Shown here: positions 1 to 7,406 of the stretch, in pieces
Layout of the letters: each line of letters starts with the position of its first letter
Numbering within the stretch: position 1 is the stretch's first letter
Source of the DNA: Thermofilum sp.
Lineage (GTDB): Archaea > Thermoproteota > Thermoprotei > Thermofilales > Thermofilaceae
Assembly (NCBI GenBank): GCA_020832965.1
Contig: JAJHRM010000001.1
Location: forward strand, 1-64,000
Length of the DNA: 64,000 nucleotides
Direction: 5' to 3'
Made by a program: the position numbers and the translations under genes
The notes under the pieces: model-generated
What the model was told of the DNA's origin: nothing
The model's database searches: none
What the model saw: the letters and a program-made list of their open reading frames with translations, nothing else

Positions 1-1154
1 TGACAAAGCATGTTGTCGTTATCGGTGGAGGCGTGACTGGTGCCGCAATAGCCTATGACCTTGCCCAGCGGGGAGCAAGAGTCACACTGCTGGAGCGTGG
101 CTCGATAGGCAGTGGTACGAGTGGTAGGACGCATGGGCTTCTCCATAGTGGTTGCAGGTATGTCGCAGACGTAGATGTTGCTAGGGAATGCTACCTTGAG
201 AATGTTACTTTGAGGAAGATTGCTCCATTTCTTTTTGAGAAAAATGGAGGGCTATTTGTTGCGATAGACGAGTCTGATCTAAAGTACAAGGACTTCTTCT
301 TGAAGAAGTGCGAGGAGGCAGGTATACCGGTGAGGGAGCTAGACAGGAACGAGGCTTTGAGGCTCGAGCCAAACCTTAACCCTGAGCTAAAGGCGGCTGT
401 TCTTGTTCCGGACGGCACGTTTGACCCGTTGAAGGTTATGCTGAGCTTTTTAGCGTCGGCAAAACTGCACGGCGCAGACATAAGACCGTTCAATGAGGTT
501 GTAGGCTTCAGGATGGAGGCTGGAGCTGTAAAAGCTGTCAAAGTCTTTGACAAGGCGTCAGAGCGAGAGTACGAGATTGAGGCTGACTTTGTTGTCAATG
601 CGACGGGGGCTTGGGCAAACAAGGTCGCCAGGCTTGCAGGTCTAAGCGTGCCAGTAAAGCCTAGCCCGGGAGTCATGGTGGCGCTTAACGCTAGGATTGG
701 GCATAGGGTTTTCAACAGGCTTAACAAGCCTGGTGATGGGGATATAATTGTTCACCATAGGGGAACCTCGGTTATAGGGACGACCTCCTGGGTTGTAGAG
801 GATCCGGACAGGGTTCCTATACCTAGGGAACATATCGAGCTAATGCTCAGGAGGGGGGAAGAGCTTGCACCAATCGTTTCCAAGCTGGATGTGAAGGCTG
901 TCTATGTTTCTTCTCGACCACTGATAGGAGCTATCCGGGCTTCTACCGGCAGGGAGGTGAGTAGGAGCTTTGCAATAATTGACCATTCAAGGGAGGGGGT
1001 CGAGAACTTTGCCAGCATTATAGGTGGGAAATTTACTACTGCTAGGCTGATGGGTGAGAAGATGGCTGACTTTGTTTCAGAGAGACTTGGCATAACTCAA
1101 CCCTGTAGGACCGCTGATACGCCACTAGCTCCTTACTGGAGCTATTTCACGTAG
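1..1154 (+). CDS. glpA: GlpA-like glycerol-3-phosphate dehydrogenase flavoprotein (first base of the start codon outside the window)
   Basis: Oxidises sn-glycerol-3-phosphate to dihydroxyacetone phosphate with FAD. The reading frame is open from base 3, and bases 1-2 are TG, so the start codon probably begins one base before the window. A Rossmann GGGVTGAAIA motif is followed by the GlpA/GlpD signature TSGRTHGLLHSGCRYV and the conserved Glu-Asn of the ECYLEN stretch. About 384 residues make the DAO fold only; the C-terminal iron-sulfur region of longer GlpA proteins is absent. It is followed after 11 bp by an SdhB-like gene and two membrane-anchor genes, not by GlpB/GlpC, so the flavoprotein probably docks on a complex II-type module. 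Family call is strong; exact electron acceptor is inferred. Confidence 0.88.
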   Translation, partial: TKHVVVIGGGVTGAAIAYDLAQRGARVTLLERGSIGSGTSGRTHGLLHSGCRYVADVDVARECYLENVTLRKIAPFLFEKNGGLFVAIDESDLKYKDFFLKKCEEAGIPVRELDRNEALRLEPNLNPELKAAVLVPDGTFDPLKVMLSFLASAKLHGADIRPFNEVVGFRMEAGAVKAVKVFDKASEREYEIEADFVVNATGAWANKVARLAGLSVPVKPSPGVMVALNARIGHRVFNRLNKPGDGDIIVHHRGTSVIGTTSWVVEDPDRVPIPREHIELMLRRGEELAPIVSKLDVKAVYVSSRPLIGAIRASTGREVSRSFAIIDHSREGVENFASIIGGKFTTARLMGEKMADFVSERLGITQPCRTADTPLAPYWSYFT

Positions 1155-1165
1155 GGTGATTCGCG

Positions 1166-1825
1166 GTGAAGTACCGGGTAGTAGTTAGAAGGTGTAAGGA
1201 GGGCTGGGGGAAGCCCGAATACAAGAGCTACGAGGTAGACGTCGACCCAGACACATCTGTTCTAGATGTGGTTGAGAAAATTAGTCTCGAGATGGATAGA
1301 GCCCTGGTTTTCGAGCATGCATGTCACCATGGAGTATGTGGAGCATGTGGAATGGTGATAAACGGTGTTGAAAGGCTGGCCTGTGTAACGAAGATTGGCG
1401 GTGCCGCTAGGAATGGAATTGTTGTCCTCGAACCTTTGAGAGGATTCAGGGTAATAAGTGACTTGGCCGTTGACAAGTCGAGAATGTTTAAGCAGTATGC
1501 CCTTGTCAAACCTGGCACGCACGAAAAGGTCAATGGTGTGGTTGGGATAGAGAAGCTTCTCGACTGCCTAGAGTGTGGTATCTGCTACTCGGCATGCCCC
1601 ATTGCGAATACTTTTGAAGAATATCTGGGTCCATCTGTCATAGCCATGTCCTACAGGTCTACCATCGACGGAAAAATACCCGCCATCATTGATACCCGTA
1701 AAGGCGTATGGGCCTGTCACGCTTCATTCGAGTGTAGCGCCAGGTGTCCCGCGGACTTCAAGCCAGGCGAGACAATTATGAAGATCAGAAAGGGGCTCTT
1801 GTTTGGAAAATTAGAGGTTGTTTAA
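1166..1825 (+). CDS. SdhB-like iron-sulfur subunit (2Fe-2S, 4Fe-4S, 3Fe-4S)
   Basis: Electron-transfer subunit of the succinate dehydrogenase/fumarate reductase family. The N-terminal plant-type ferredoxin part has CHHGVCGAC and a later Cys at LACVT. The C-terminal half has CLECGICYSACP (CX2CX2CX3C, 4Fe-4S) and CHASFECSARCP, which matches the CX5CX3CP layout of the SdhB 3Fe-4S cluster. At 219 residues it is of normal SdhB length. The GTG start lies 5 bp behind a GGTGAT ribosome site that itself follows the stop of the GlpA-like gene. Its place between a GlpA-like flavoprotein and SdhC/D-like anchors suggests it wires glycerol-3-phosphate oxidation to the membrane; no SdhA gene is present here. 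Confidence 0.88.
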   Translation: MKYRVVVRRCKEGWGKPEYKSYEVDVDPDTSVLDVVEKISLEMDRALVFEHACHHGVCGACGMVINGVERLACVTKIGGAARNGIVVLEPLRGFRVISDLAVDKSRMFKQYALVKPGTHEKVNGVVGIEKLLDCLECGICYSACPIANTFEEYLGPSVIAMSYRSTIDGKIPAIIDTRKGVWACHASFECSARCPADFKPGETIMKIRKGLLFGKLEVV

Positions 1826-1826
1826 G

Positions 1827-2204
1827 ATGAGAATGGGCTATGTTATTAGGTCTTGGTTTAAGGTTAGGGGTAGAGGTCTCGAGCAGGTGTCTTTTGCGGC
1901 TAGAAGACTGGCGGGGATAATCATGGCTCTATACTTCCTCGTCCACGTGATTGATATTTCAACTGTGGTTCTTGGCAAAGAAGTATACGACGCATTCCTA
2001 GGGGTGTTTACCTCGCCTTCAGCGATAGTTGTTGACCTCTTCCTATGGGCTGCACTCGTGATTCATGGAGTGCTGGGTGTCTACTCGCTAGTTATAGAGA
2101 TGGGAATAATGGTTGAAAAGAGGAAAATGCTTCTTGCCTTGAGCTGGTTTATAATAGTCTTATTTTTCCTAGTGGGTGCATGGGTGATAATGAATGTCTC
2201 TTAG
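1827..2204 (+). CDS. SdhC-like membrane anchor subunit
   Basis: Small hydrophobic protein of about 125 residues with three membrane segments and a basic N-terminus. Histidines in FLVHVIDIS and in VIHGVLGVY, each inside a membrane segment, are in the style of heme b ligands of complex II anchors. An ATG start fits a GAGGTT ribosome site overlapping the end of the SdhB-like gene; a TTG nine bases earlier is also possible. It overlaps the next membrane gene by 11 bp. Quinone and heme binding are inferred from the family and the operon. Confidence 0.72.
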   Translation: MRMGYVIRSWFKVRGRGLEQVSFAARRLAGIIMALYFLVHVIDISTVVLGKEVYDAFLGVFTSPSAIVVDLFLWAALVIHGVLGVYSLVIEMGIMVEKRKMLLALSWFIIVLFFLVGAWVIMNVS

Positions 2205-2541
2205 GAGTCGATCTGGGAAAGCGTGGTTCCTGCAGGCTGTAACGGGAGCCATACTTACTTTAGCAGCCCTAGCACACATCTATAGGGTTCACTTAACAGG
2301 CTCGGCTCATGGCATCCCGACTTATGAGGAAGTTATCCAAGCTTTGAAGAATCCTCTTGTAATGGCTGGAGAAGTAGTTTTAGCCGTAGCGGCGACGTAT
2401 CATGCCTTGTACGGTTTACACATGGTGCTAGTCGAGGCGCAAGCTATGCGGGAGGATGCGTTGAAGAAGATTCTAGCAGGGATGGGAATCTTGATAATGA
2501 CATGGATAATCAGTTTCAACATTATTCTTCTTTCAAGATGA
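2194..2541 (+). CDS. SdhD-like membrane anchor subunit
   Basis: 115 residues, about three membrane segments. Histidine-bearing segments (ALAHIYRVH and ATYHALYGLHMV) suit a heme b/quinone site formed with the preceding SdhC-like protein. It starts inside the end of that gene and is the last gene of the four-gene unit; a strong inverted repeat with a T-run follows immediately. Sequence conservation of complex II anchors is low, so the call rests on size, topology, His positions and operon position. Confidence 0.68.
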   Translation: MSLRSRSGKAWFLQAVTGAILTLAALAHIYRVHLTGSAHGIPTYEEVIQALKNPLVMAGEVVLAVAATYHALYGLHMVLVEAQAMREDALKKILAGMGILIMTWIISFNIILLSR

Positions 2542-2542
2542 T

Positions 2543-2570
2543 AAAAGGGAAAAAATAATGTTTCCCTTTT
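2543..2570. terminator. Bidirectional hairpin terminator between convergent genes
   Basis: Perfect 10-bp inverted repeat AAAAGGGAAA / TTTCCCTTTT with an 8-base loop, followed by a T-rich run. It lies two bases after the stop of the SdhD-like gene and just before the stop of the convergent secreted-protein gene, so it can end transcripts from both sides. Confidence 0.7.
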
Positions 2571-2575
2571 TCCTT

Positions 2576-3595
2576 TTATTTCTTCTTTTTACCTTGGTTT
2601 CCTCTTCCAGATCCTCTTTCCTCCTCCCTTATTTCCTTTCTAACATGGTTAATGTCCTTCTTCGCTTCGTGGATCTCTTTTTCGGCCTGTTTGAAGAGTT
2701 GTTTTATCTCTTTTTGTACCTGAGCTTCTCTGCTAACCCTGGCCAGCGTCTTGTTGACTTCTTCTAATTCCTCTGTCTGGTTGAAGGGGGGCTTACCCTT
2801 CCCCCTCATCTTTGTGTGGTTTATGAGTGGCGTCATGTTTAGGACTTCGGTAGCGTTTTTCTTGAGTATCCCGAGCTTCATTGCTCTGACTACCGTTACC
2901 TTTAGGGATGCTCTCTGGAGCTCGGCGTTGACCAGTCCAAGGATCTTTTTAACTGTTGCAAGTATTTTCGCCAGCTCCGGTACAGTCATGTTTCCTGCTT
3001 GTAGCCTTTCCTCGGCATCAACAAGCAATTCTTCTGCGTCGCCTAGGAGATTAAGTGCGCCGGTCACGTTGTAGATTGACTGGTTTACTCTGCCGAGGAC
3101 ATTTTTCAGCTCGGCTATTCTTGCTTTCAGGACTTCAAGTTGGAGGACAAGTGCCGTCCTATTTATGGCTGTGATGTTGGTCGCTGTAAAGTTGTATTCC
3201 TCTGCCTCCTTCCCAGCCTTAAAGCTTACATTCAACGCTTCGGACAACTCTTCCTGCAGCTCGATTACTTCTCCGTAAGTGTTTATTGCCTTGATCGCGT
3301 AGGAAGCGGCTCCAGTGTAGTTGCCCTCGCTATACAGGTTTCTGCTCAGGTTGAGGTATGAGTCTGCGAGCTTTGTGAGGTTCAAAATTAGCGAGATATT
3401 GTACGTGTACTGGCTTGCATTTAGGCTAGTCGTTGCATTTATGAGCACGCTGTTCCTGTAGTATGCGTGGCTTTGCAGCTTCTGGGCATTATTTATGAGG
3501 GTTTCTGCGCTCTTGTCTGGACCCGGGAAAGCAGGTGTAAGCATGGATAGTATCAGGACGGCCGCCAAGGCTAAGCCAATGTTCCGCGTCTTCAT
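2576..3595 (-). CDS. Secreted coiled-coil protein of unknown function
   Basis: I do not recognise a family. The N-terminus is a typical signal peptide (MKTRN, a hydrophobic stretch of about 15 residues, then TPAFPG). The rest is long alpha-helical, rich in Asn-X-Ser/Thr sites that suit archaeal N-glycosylation in the first two thirds, and Glu/Lys-rich with a very basic tail ending in KKKK. The start is fixed by a GGTGAG ribosome site five bases before this ATG; an upstream ATG in frame has no site. It stands alone, convergent with the GlpA/Sdh-like unit. A surface or cell-envelope role is only inferred. Confidence 0.7.
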   Translation of the reverse strand: MKTRNIGLALAAVLILSMLTPAFPGPDKSAETLINNAQKLQSHAYYRNSVLINATTSLNASQYTYNISLILNLTKLADSYLNLSRNLYSEGNYTGAASYAIKAINTYGEVIELQEELSEALNVSFKAGKEAEEYNFTATNITAINRTALVLQLEVLKARIAELKNVLGRVNQSIYNVTGALNLLGDAEELLVDAEERLQAGNMTVPELAKILATVKKILGLVNAELQRASLKVTVVRAMKLGILKKNATEVLNMTPLINHTKMRGKGKPPFNQTEELEEVNKTLARVSREAQVQKEIKQLFKQAEKEIHEAKKDINHVRKEIREEERGSGRGNQGKKKK

Positions 3596-3710
3596 GTTCT
3601 CACCAAGCACAATATGATTGCCAGGTTAATTAGGAAAATCGTGAAAAAGCTCGAGTGGTTGCTTTTCACCTCGAGAAAAACTTCCAATGAGTCCTTTTCA
3701 AAGACAAGAG

Positions 3711-3968
3711 CTAAAGAAGCGAAATATCCGTTACCTCGACTGCTACAATTTCGCCTTTCCGGTCATAGTGAAAAATGATCAAGCCGTCACTTGAGGGTTC
3801 GCCCTCAGCAATATCCTCGTGTATGAACTTGATGAAAAAGCTTCCTGTTCCCTCATCATAGTCCATCATAACAACCTTTCTTGGGAGAGTTATTTTGTAT
3901 TTCTCCTCTATAGTTCTGAGGACCTTTTCGACATCTATCTTTAACAGCGTGTCAGTTTTTTGAACCAT
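3711..3968 (-). CDS. DUF2283-type small protein, possible antitoxin
   Basis: 85 residues. The C-terminal half, with a repeated beta pattern (FFIKFIHEDIAEGE, then a short turn and VAVEVTDIS), resembles DUF2283 proteins. It follows a small nuclease-like gene on the same strand with a gap of about 45 bp and an AGGAGG-like site before the ATG. DUF2283 genes often sit beside small toxin-like nuclease genes, so this is the likely antitoxin partner. Function is inferred from family and context. Confidence 0.6.
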   Translation of the reverse strand: MVQKTDTLLKIDVEKVLRTIEEKYKITLPRKVVMMDYDEGTGSFFIKFIHEDIAEGEPSSDGLIIFHYDRKGEIVAVEVTDISLL

Positions 3969-4014
3969 CTATACCTCCTTCTTTTTCTCCTGGAACTTAT
4001 GAAGCAAGCTGTGA

Positions 4015-4263
4015 TTATATATCCTTTTCCATCAACTCGGTATATGACCACAGATAATCCGGTACTAGGTCCACCTTTTTTATAGCATGCTGGGCTTGTG
4101 TTTTATCCAGGTACACTTCGTCAGGATTAGACACTGCATCCGAAATTAATTCAGCCTTACCCTTCAACTCTGGGTGCCTTGTTATGATGTGCATCCATGT
4201 TCTCCTGCTGAGTATAACCTCGAATCCACCATGAGTTCTAATTACGCGGAAAATATCCGGCAT
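4015..4263 (-). CDS. Small nuclease-like protein (PBECR/DUF4258-like), possible toxin
   Basis: About 82 residues. The pattern WMHIITRHPEL, then an Asp-Ala-Val helix and NPDEVYLD, is typical of small barnase/RelE-like nuclease proteins seen in phage and toxin-antitoxin loci. The first conserved strand begins at FRVIRTHGG, so the ATG just before it is preferred; an in-frame ATG 48 bases upstream would add a tail that looks non-coding. It is co-directional with and upstream of the DUF2283-type gene. RNase activity is inferred, not shown. Confidence 0.5.
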   Translation of the reverse strand: MPDIFRVIRTHGGFEVILSRRTWMHIITRHPELKGKAELISDAVSNPDEVYLDKTQAQHAIKKVDLVPDYLWSYTELMEKDI

Positions 4264-4311
4264 ATCACGATCACAGCACTGTATAGATAAAATGCTAACC
4301 ATGAGACTCAA

Positions 4312-4490
4312 CGGGCACTCCTATGCAAGGTGAGTTTTGTAAAGGCATCCTATTACACTCTTAGTGATACTATACTCCTGTCTCTAGTGGAAAAAAGTAT
4401 CGCATAGGTTCTGAACTAACCTGTTATTAAAGATTGGCTTGGTCCTCTGGCTAAAGGTTGAGAGACATAATTCGCCTAAACTGCTTGAGG
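4312..4490. other. Intergenic stretch, nothing recognised
   Basis: No convincing open frame, repeat or structured element. It lies between the toxin-like gene and a decayed coding remnant. Confidence 0.5.
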
Positions 4491-4494
4491 CGTA

Positions 4495-4700
4495 AGTAAA
4501 GGTATATGAGGAAGACGAGGTACTAATTGGGAAAAGGACAGTGTTATTATGAGGTCTCTAGAAAAGGAGAGTTTTGAGGAGGAGCTAGGAGTACCTTTAA
4601 GAGGCATGCCGAGAGATTAAAAATCTTGGAGGCAGAAAAGCCTGAGCCAAGAGAGTTAGAGGAAGTCTATTTTGAGGAGAAGTTTGAAGACGCGCGCGCT
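4495..4700 (+). pseudogene. Decayed coding remnant ending at a palindrome copy
   Basis: Coding-like Glu/Lys-rich text is spread over three frames: VKVYEEDEVLIGKRTVLL, then EKESFEEELGVP, then LKILEAEKPEPRELEEVYF. Joined by frame changes it reads as one small charged protein, possibly an antitoxin-type protein, but I cannot name it. The coding look ends exactly where CGCGCGCGCT (4691-4700) begins, as with other dead genes in this window. Confidence 0.4.
4691..4700. repeat. Near copy of the AGCGCGCGCT palindrome (one mismatch)
   Basis: CGCGCGCGCT, placed at the end of a decayed coding remnant. Confidence 0.65.
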
Positions 4701-4782
4701 ATCCAATTCAAGGTATTAAGCTCAGCTAGGATTTTCTGCAAAATACATTTATTTTTCCCTTGTGGGTTTTTAACGCTTACTT

Positions 4783-5823
4783 ATGAGGCTGGAGGAGCTG
4801 GAGATTTGGGGTCGCAGAGTTCCCCTGATCCATTTAGGGAGCCATGAGGAAGCTGTCGTGTTCTCCGATACTCACTTTGGCTTGAACTACGGGGGAGAAG
4901 AGCTTTCACTCCACGAGGAACTCTCCAACTTCCTTGAGTGGTTGAGTAGTGATGGGGGACCCTCGCTGCTCGTGCTGCTTGGAGACATTTTTGAGTTTTG
5001 GAGTGCCAGTTTGAGGGATGTTTTCCTCGATGCCTTTAATCCGCTACGCCTCATTGCTCGTCTCAACTCATCAGTGGTTTTCGTCTCGGGGAACCATGAC
5101 AGGATCCCCTCCAGGATTCACTTCCCCGGTAGCAGGTGGGCTGGAGAGTTCCACACTACGCCGGACATTCTCTTGCTGGATATTGATGGTAGAAAGGTTC
5201 TGCTCTTCCATGGGCACCAGCTTGACAGCCTGTTTATAGCTGTTAAAGGGCTGTGGAGGGTCCAGTCCTACGTTTACTTGTTCTCCGAGATGCTGTTCGC
5301 ATTGCCGGGGCCGCTTGAGTGGTTTTTTGCGGGCTTGGCGACGCTTACCGTTCTTTTGTTGCTTTTCCTTTTCCAGGCAACCTCGCTACTCATGGAAGCT
5401 ACGATAATCCTGGCAAGCATCATACTGTTTTCGCCCCTAATTATTCTTCTCTGGAGGGATCTCCAGGACAAGGTGTGGTACGGCATTGTGCAGAAAATCG
5501 GACCGAAGCTTTTCAAGAGCAGGCTACGTGGAAAGAGAATCGAGTCCCTGGCGGTAAGCAAGCCTCTTAGAAAGCTTGTTTCATTCTTGGAGTCGTACCC
5601 AGAAATAGGCAGGGTGGGCTTGGTGATTTTTGGACATACGCATGTTCCCGGCTATTTGGTTAGCAATGGGAAGGTTTTCATCAACACTGGTAGCTGGGTG
5701 AGAAACAGTTATGATTCTGATAATGGCGTTGAGAATAAGACATACGCCAGGGTTGGAGGGGGCAAAGTTAGGCTTTGCAGGTGGGATGACAAGGAGGTTG
5801 TTCTCTTCGAAAGCGAGATATGA
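4783..5823 (+). CDS. Calcineurin-like metallophosphoesterase with membrane segments
   Basis: 346 residues. Metal-binding motifs of the family are in order: FSDTHFG, LLGDIFEF, SGNHDR, FHGHQLD and FGHTHVPG. Between the third and the last lies an insert with two strong membrane helices around residues 180-230, which would hold the enzyme at the membrane. LpxH-like and other phosphoesterases share this core; the substrate is unknown. The final 29 residues have a close relative in a broken copy at 6527-6616, so a second gene of this family once existed nearby. It stands alone; no clear operon partner. Confidence 0.8.
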   Translation: MRLEELEIWGRRVPLIHLGSHEEAVVFSDTHFGLNYGGEELSLHEELSNFLEWLSSDGGPSLLVLLGDIFEFWSASLRDVFLDAFNPLRLIARLNSSVVFVSGNHDRIPSRIHFPGSRWAGEFHTTPDILLLDIDGRKVLLFHGHQLDSLFIAVKGLWRVQSYVYLFSEMLFALPGPLEWFFAGLATLTVLLLLFLFQATSLLMEATIILASIILFSPLIILLWRDLQDKVWYGIVQKIGPKLFKSRLRGKRIESLAVSKPLRKLVSFLESYPEIGRVGLVIFGHTHVPGYLVSNGKVFINTGSWVRNSYDSDNGVENKTYARVGGGKVRLCRWDDKEVVLFESEI

Positions 5824-5909
5824 GGCGAAAAACAAATATTTAGTAGTAATTATTACGGCTTATGATATCTCGAGACTCGTACTATACTTGTGTCGCAAAG
5901 AACTTGTCG

Positions 5910-5919
5910 AGCGCGCGCT
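5910..5919. repeat. Exact AGCGCGCGCT palindrome
   Basis: Exact copy in the gene-poor stretch after the metallophosphoesterase. Confidence 0.8.
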
Positions 5920-5989
5920 TGAATCGTGCTTGCGCACACAGCACGTGCTTACCTTCGTGGTAGTTGAGCCAGAATATGTATCCTCGGAA

Positions 5990-6115
5990 GGCTAGCGCAC
6001 CGGGTCCCCGCGCGTGGGAGCCTTGGAGGCTGCCACTGCAAGCCCGCCCCTCTAACCGCTACCCTTGCTCCGTGCCTGCGAGAGGGGGCGCCCCACCCGC
6101 CACCAGAGGGTGGGA
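5990..6115. ncRNA. GC-rich, fold-prone stretch; structured RNA candidate
   Basis: About 125 bases of much higher GC than the surroundings, with short inverted runs such as CCCACCCGCCACCAGAGGG. In AT-richer hyperthermophile genomes GC islands often mark structured RNAs. No tRNA arms, SRP or RNase P core could be recognised. It lies between two exact copies of the palindrome (5910, 6150), so it could instead be leftover GC-rich DNA. Confidence 0.25.
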
Positions 6116-6149
6116 ATATGAGCGTGGAGAGGGATAAGGGCAATTGGAG

Positions 6150-6159
6150 AGCGCGCGCT
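6150..6159. repeat. Exact AGCGCGCGCT palindrome
   Basis: Exact copy about 90 bases upstream of the AbrB-type antitoxin gene. Confidence 0.8.
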
Positions 6160-6250
6160 ATACAATCCTCAGCTTACTTTCACCCGGTTGATAAGTACTG
6201 AAAAGGCTGACTTTTAATATAAGTTTAACTTATCGTTGTTGGTGAACTAA

Positions 6251-6493
6251 TTGAGAGTTGTGCTTCGGGTGAGGAAGAAGGGGGTTTTGATACTTCCGAA
6301 ATCCGTTCGGGAAGCTGCTGGGATAGATGAGGGGGAGATTATAGCCGAAGCTAGGGAGGGGGAAATAGTTCTGAAGCCATTCAGGCTAAGAGAAGTAGAA
6401 ATAGATCCTAAAATTGCTGATCAGATCTTAAAAGAGGAGGATGAGCTTGAAAGGAGGAAGATAAGTGCGATCCTCAAGGAAATACGTGGTTGA
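6251..6493 (+). CDS. AbrB/SpoVT-type antitoxin (VapB-like)
   Basis: 80 residues. The N-terminal swapped-hairpin DNA-binding domain is clear (VRKKGVLILPKSVREAAGI, then GEIIAEAREGEIVLKP), followed by a charged helix likely to wrap a toxin. A TTG start sits four bases behind a GGTGAAC ribosome site, and a TATA-like TTTTAATATAAG lies about 30 bases further up. It overlaps the start of a PIN-domain toxin gene that is cut short after 17 codons, so this antitoxin has lost its partner. Confidence 0.8.
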   Translation: MRVVLRVRKKGVLILPKSVREAAGIDEGEIIAEAREGEIVLKPFRLREVEIDPKIADQILKEEDELERRKISAILKEIRG

Positions 6494-6616
6494 CACAAGC
6501 GTGGTGGCGCGCGCGGTGAGGTCAGTAATAAAACGTTTGTCAGGGTTAGGGGAGGAAGAGTTAAGCTGTGCAGGTGGGAGGGTAGGGAAATAGTTCTTTT
6601 TGAGCATGCGTTCTAA
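6465..6616 (+). pseudogene. Truncated VapC start joined through GCGCGCGCG to a metallophosphoesterase tail
   Basis: The first 17 codons read as a PIN-domain toxin N-terminus (KYVVDTSVVA). The frame then meets GCGCGCGCG at 6507-6515. Directly after it, in another frame, comes a metallophosphoesterase C-terminus at about 6518-6616 ending KLCRWEGREIVLFEHAF. This matches the tail KVRLCRWDDKEVVLFESEI of the intact gene at 4783-5823, including the stop. So two unrelated genes are fused at the palindrome-like run, and everything between is gone. Confidence 0.75.
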
Positions 6617-6739
6617 GCACGCACTAGCATTTAAATCACCAGCAGCGCGCGGCTGAAGCCCCCTTCCTGCTTTATGATCTTGCGCTTTTATGGCACATTC
6701 AACAGCCCCCGTCCTGCTGTTTGCGTAGAAAACCCTTCC

Positions 6740-6955
6740 TTAAATATGCCAGGAGGTTATATCAAACAGCTTCTCCGCAAGCTCAACCTGGTATTGTGTA
6801 ATAATCGTAGCTCCTTTATGGCTTTTACAACGCGGGGATATCCGTGGGACATCATTCACAGCAATATCCGAGCCGAAGTCTAAATACTTGCTTCCACCAG
6901 CATTCCTAACCCATACACCCTCTGCCTCGAATTCGACAAGAGGGGGTTTCCGCAA
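6740..6955 (-). pseudogene. N-terminal remnant of a class III aminotransferase
   Basis: The text PLVEFEAEGVWVRNAGG, then YLDFGSDIAVNDV, and later QVELAEKLFDI matches the N-terminus of 4-aminobutyrate/ornithine-type aminotransferases. About 20 residues between these blocks are shortened compared with the family, and the frame stops right after the third block, long before the PLP lysine. It is therefore dead. It lies among other broken genes. Confidence 0.6.
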
Positions 6956-6993
6956 GGAGTGGTGAGGACGCAGATATTTTAAGTATTTTACAG

Positions 6994-7140
6994 CTATAAT
7001 GAGAACCAGAAATCAAGGGGGTTTACCGCCTTAACTTTGTACTTCTCCCCTATCTTCTGAAAATGAAAGTCACATGAGAAAATCATGTCCACGTAGTCTT
7101 TTAGCGCGCGCTTTTTCCAAGAGATCCACCTGCTATACAT
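6994..7140 (-). pseudogene. VapC (PIN) toxin with internal deletion at the palindrome
   Basis: A 48-residue frame starts with ATG overlapping the end of the ribbon-helix-helix antitoxin gene, as a VapC gene would. After ten codons (MYSRWISWKK) comes CGCGCG inside an exact AGCGCGCGCT (7103-7112), then a normal PIN C-terminus: LKDYVDMIFSCDFHFQKI, then a last strand and NPLDFW. The whole middle of a PIN domain of about 130 residues is missing, with the palindrome at the junction. The active-site aspartates of the middle are lost. Confidence 0.72.
7103..7112. repeat. Exact AGCGCGCGCT palindrome at a VapC deletion junction
   Basis: Exact copy separating the N-terminal and C-terminal pieces of a PIN-domain gene. 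Confidence 0.85.
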
Positions 7141-7363
7141 CTTCATAGCCGTATTCTTTGTAATCCTCTGGAGAGGCGCCTTGATGGGGAGTTGTGATAA
7201 GCTCTACTAGCTTCCCCCTACTTCCTCCTCTGGGTTTAGATATGTACTCAAGTATTGCCTCTATAATGAGATCTCTCACGGCTCTTCTCTCCTCCGCAGC
7301 TCTCCTCTTTAACTCGAGGTAGAGATCCTCGGGGAGAACAAAGCTTGTCTTTATGCTGCCCAC
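7133..7363 (-). CDS. Ribbon-helix-helix (CopG-type) antitoxin
   Basis: 76 residues from a GTG start. The RHH fold is visible: strand SIKTSFVLP, helix EDLYLELKRRAAEE, turn, helix VRDLIIEAILEYI, followed by an unstructured tail that would bind a toxin. The frame extends upstream but that part has no coding look and crosses a palindrome copy. The VapC gene that follows with a short overlap is internally deleted, so this antitoxin is an orphan. Confidence 0.7.
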   Translation of the reverse strand: MGSIKTSFVLPEDLYLELKRRAAEERRAVRDLIIEAILEYISKPRGGSRGKLVELITTPHQGASPEDYKEYGYEDV

Positions 7364-7406
7364 AAAAAAGTAAGTAAAGCAAACTGTATTTAAAGCCTTT
7401 TCCTCA

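Noticed and set aside
5830..5995. Possible small gene (Cas2-like or PIN-like) after the metallophosphoesterase
   Set aside because: A frame with LVVIITAYDI text exists, but it has no start of its own, crosses a palindrome copy and matches no family convincingly.
6151..6159. Simple restriction-site explanation (GCGCGC recognition)
   Set aside because: A restriction site alone would not explain the conserved outer A/T bases or the placement at deletion junctions; the intact IIA paralogue lacks the site.
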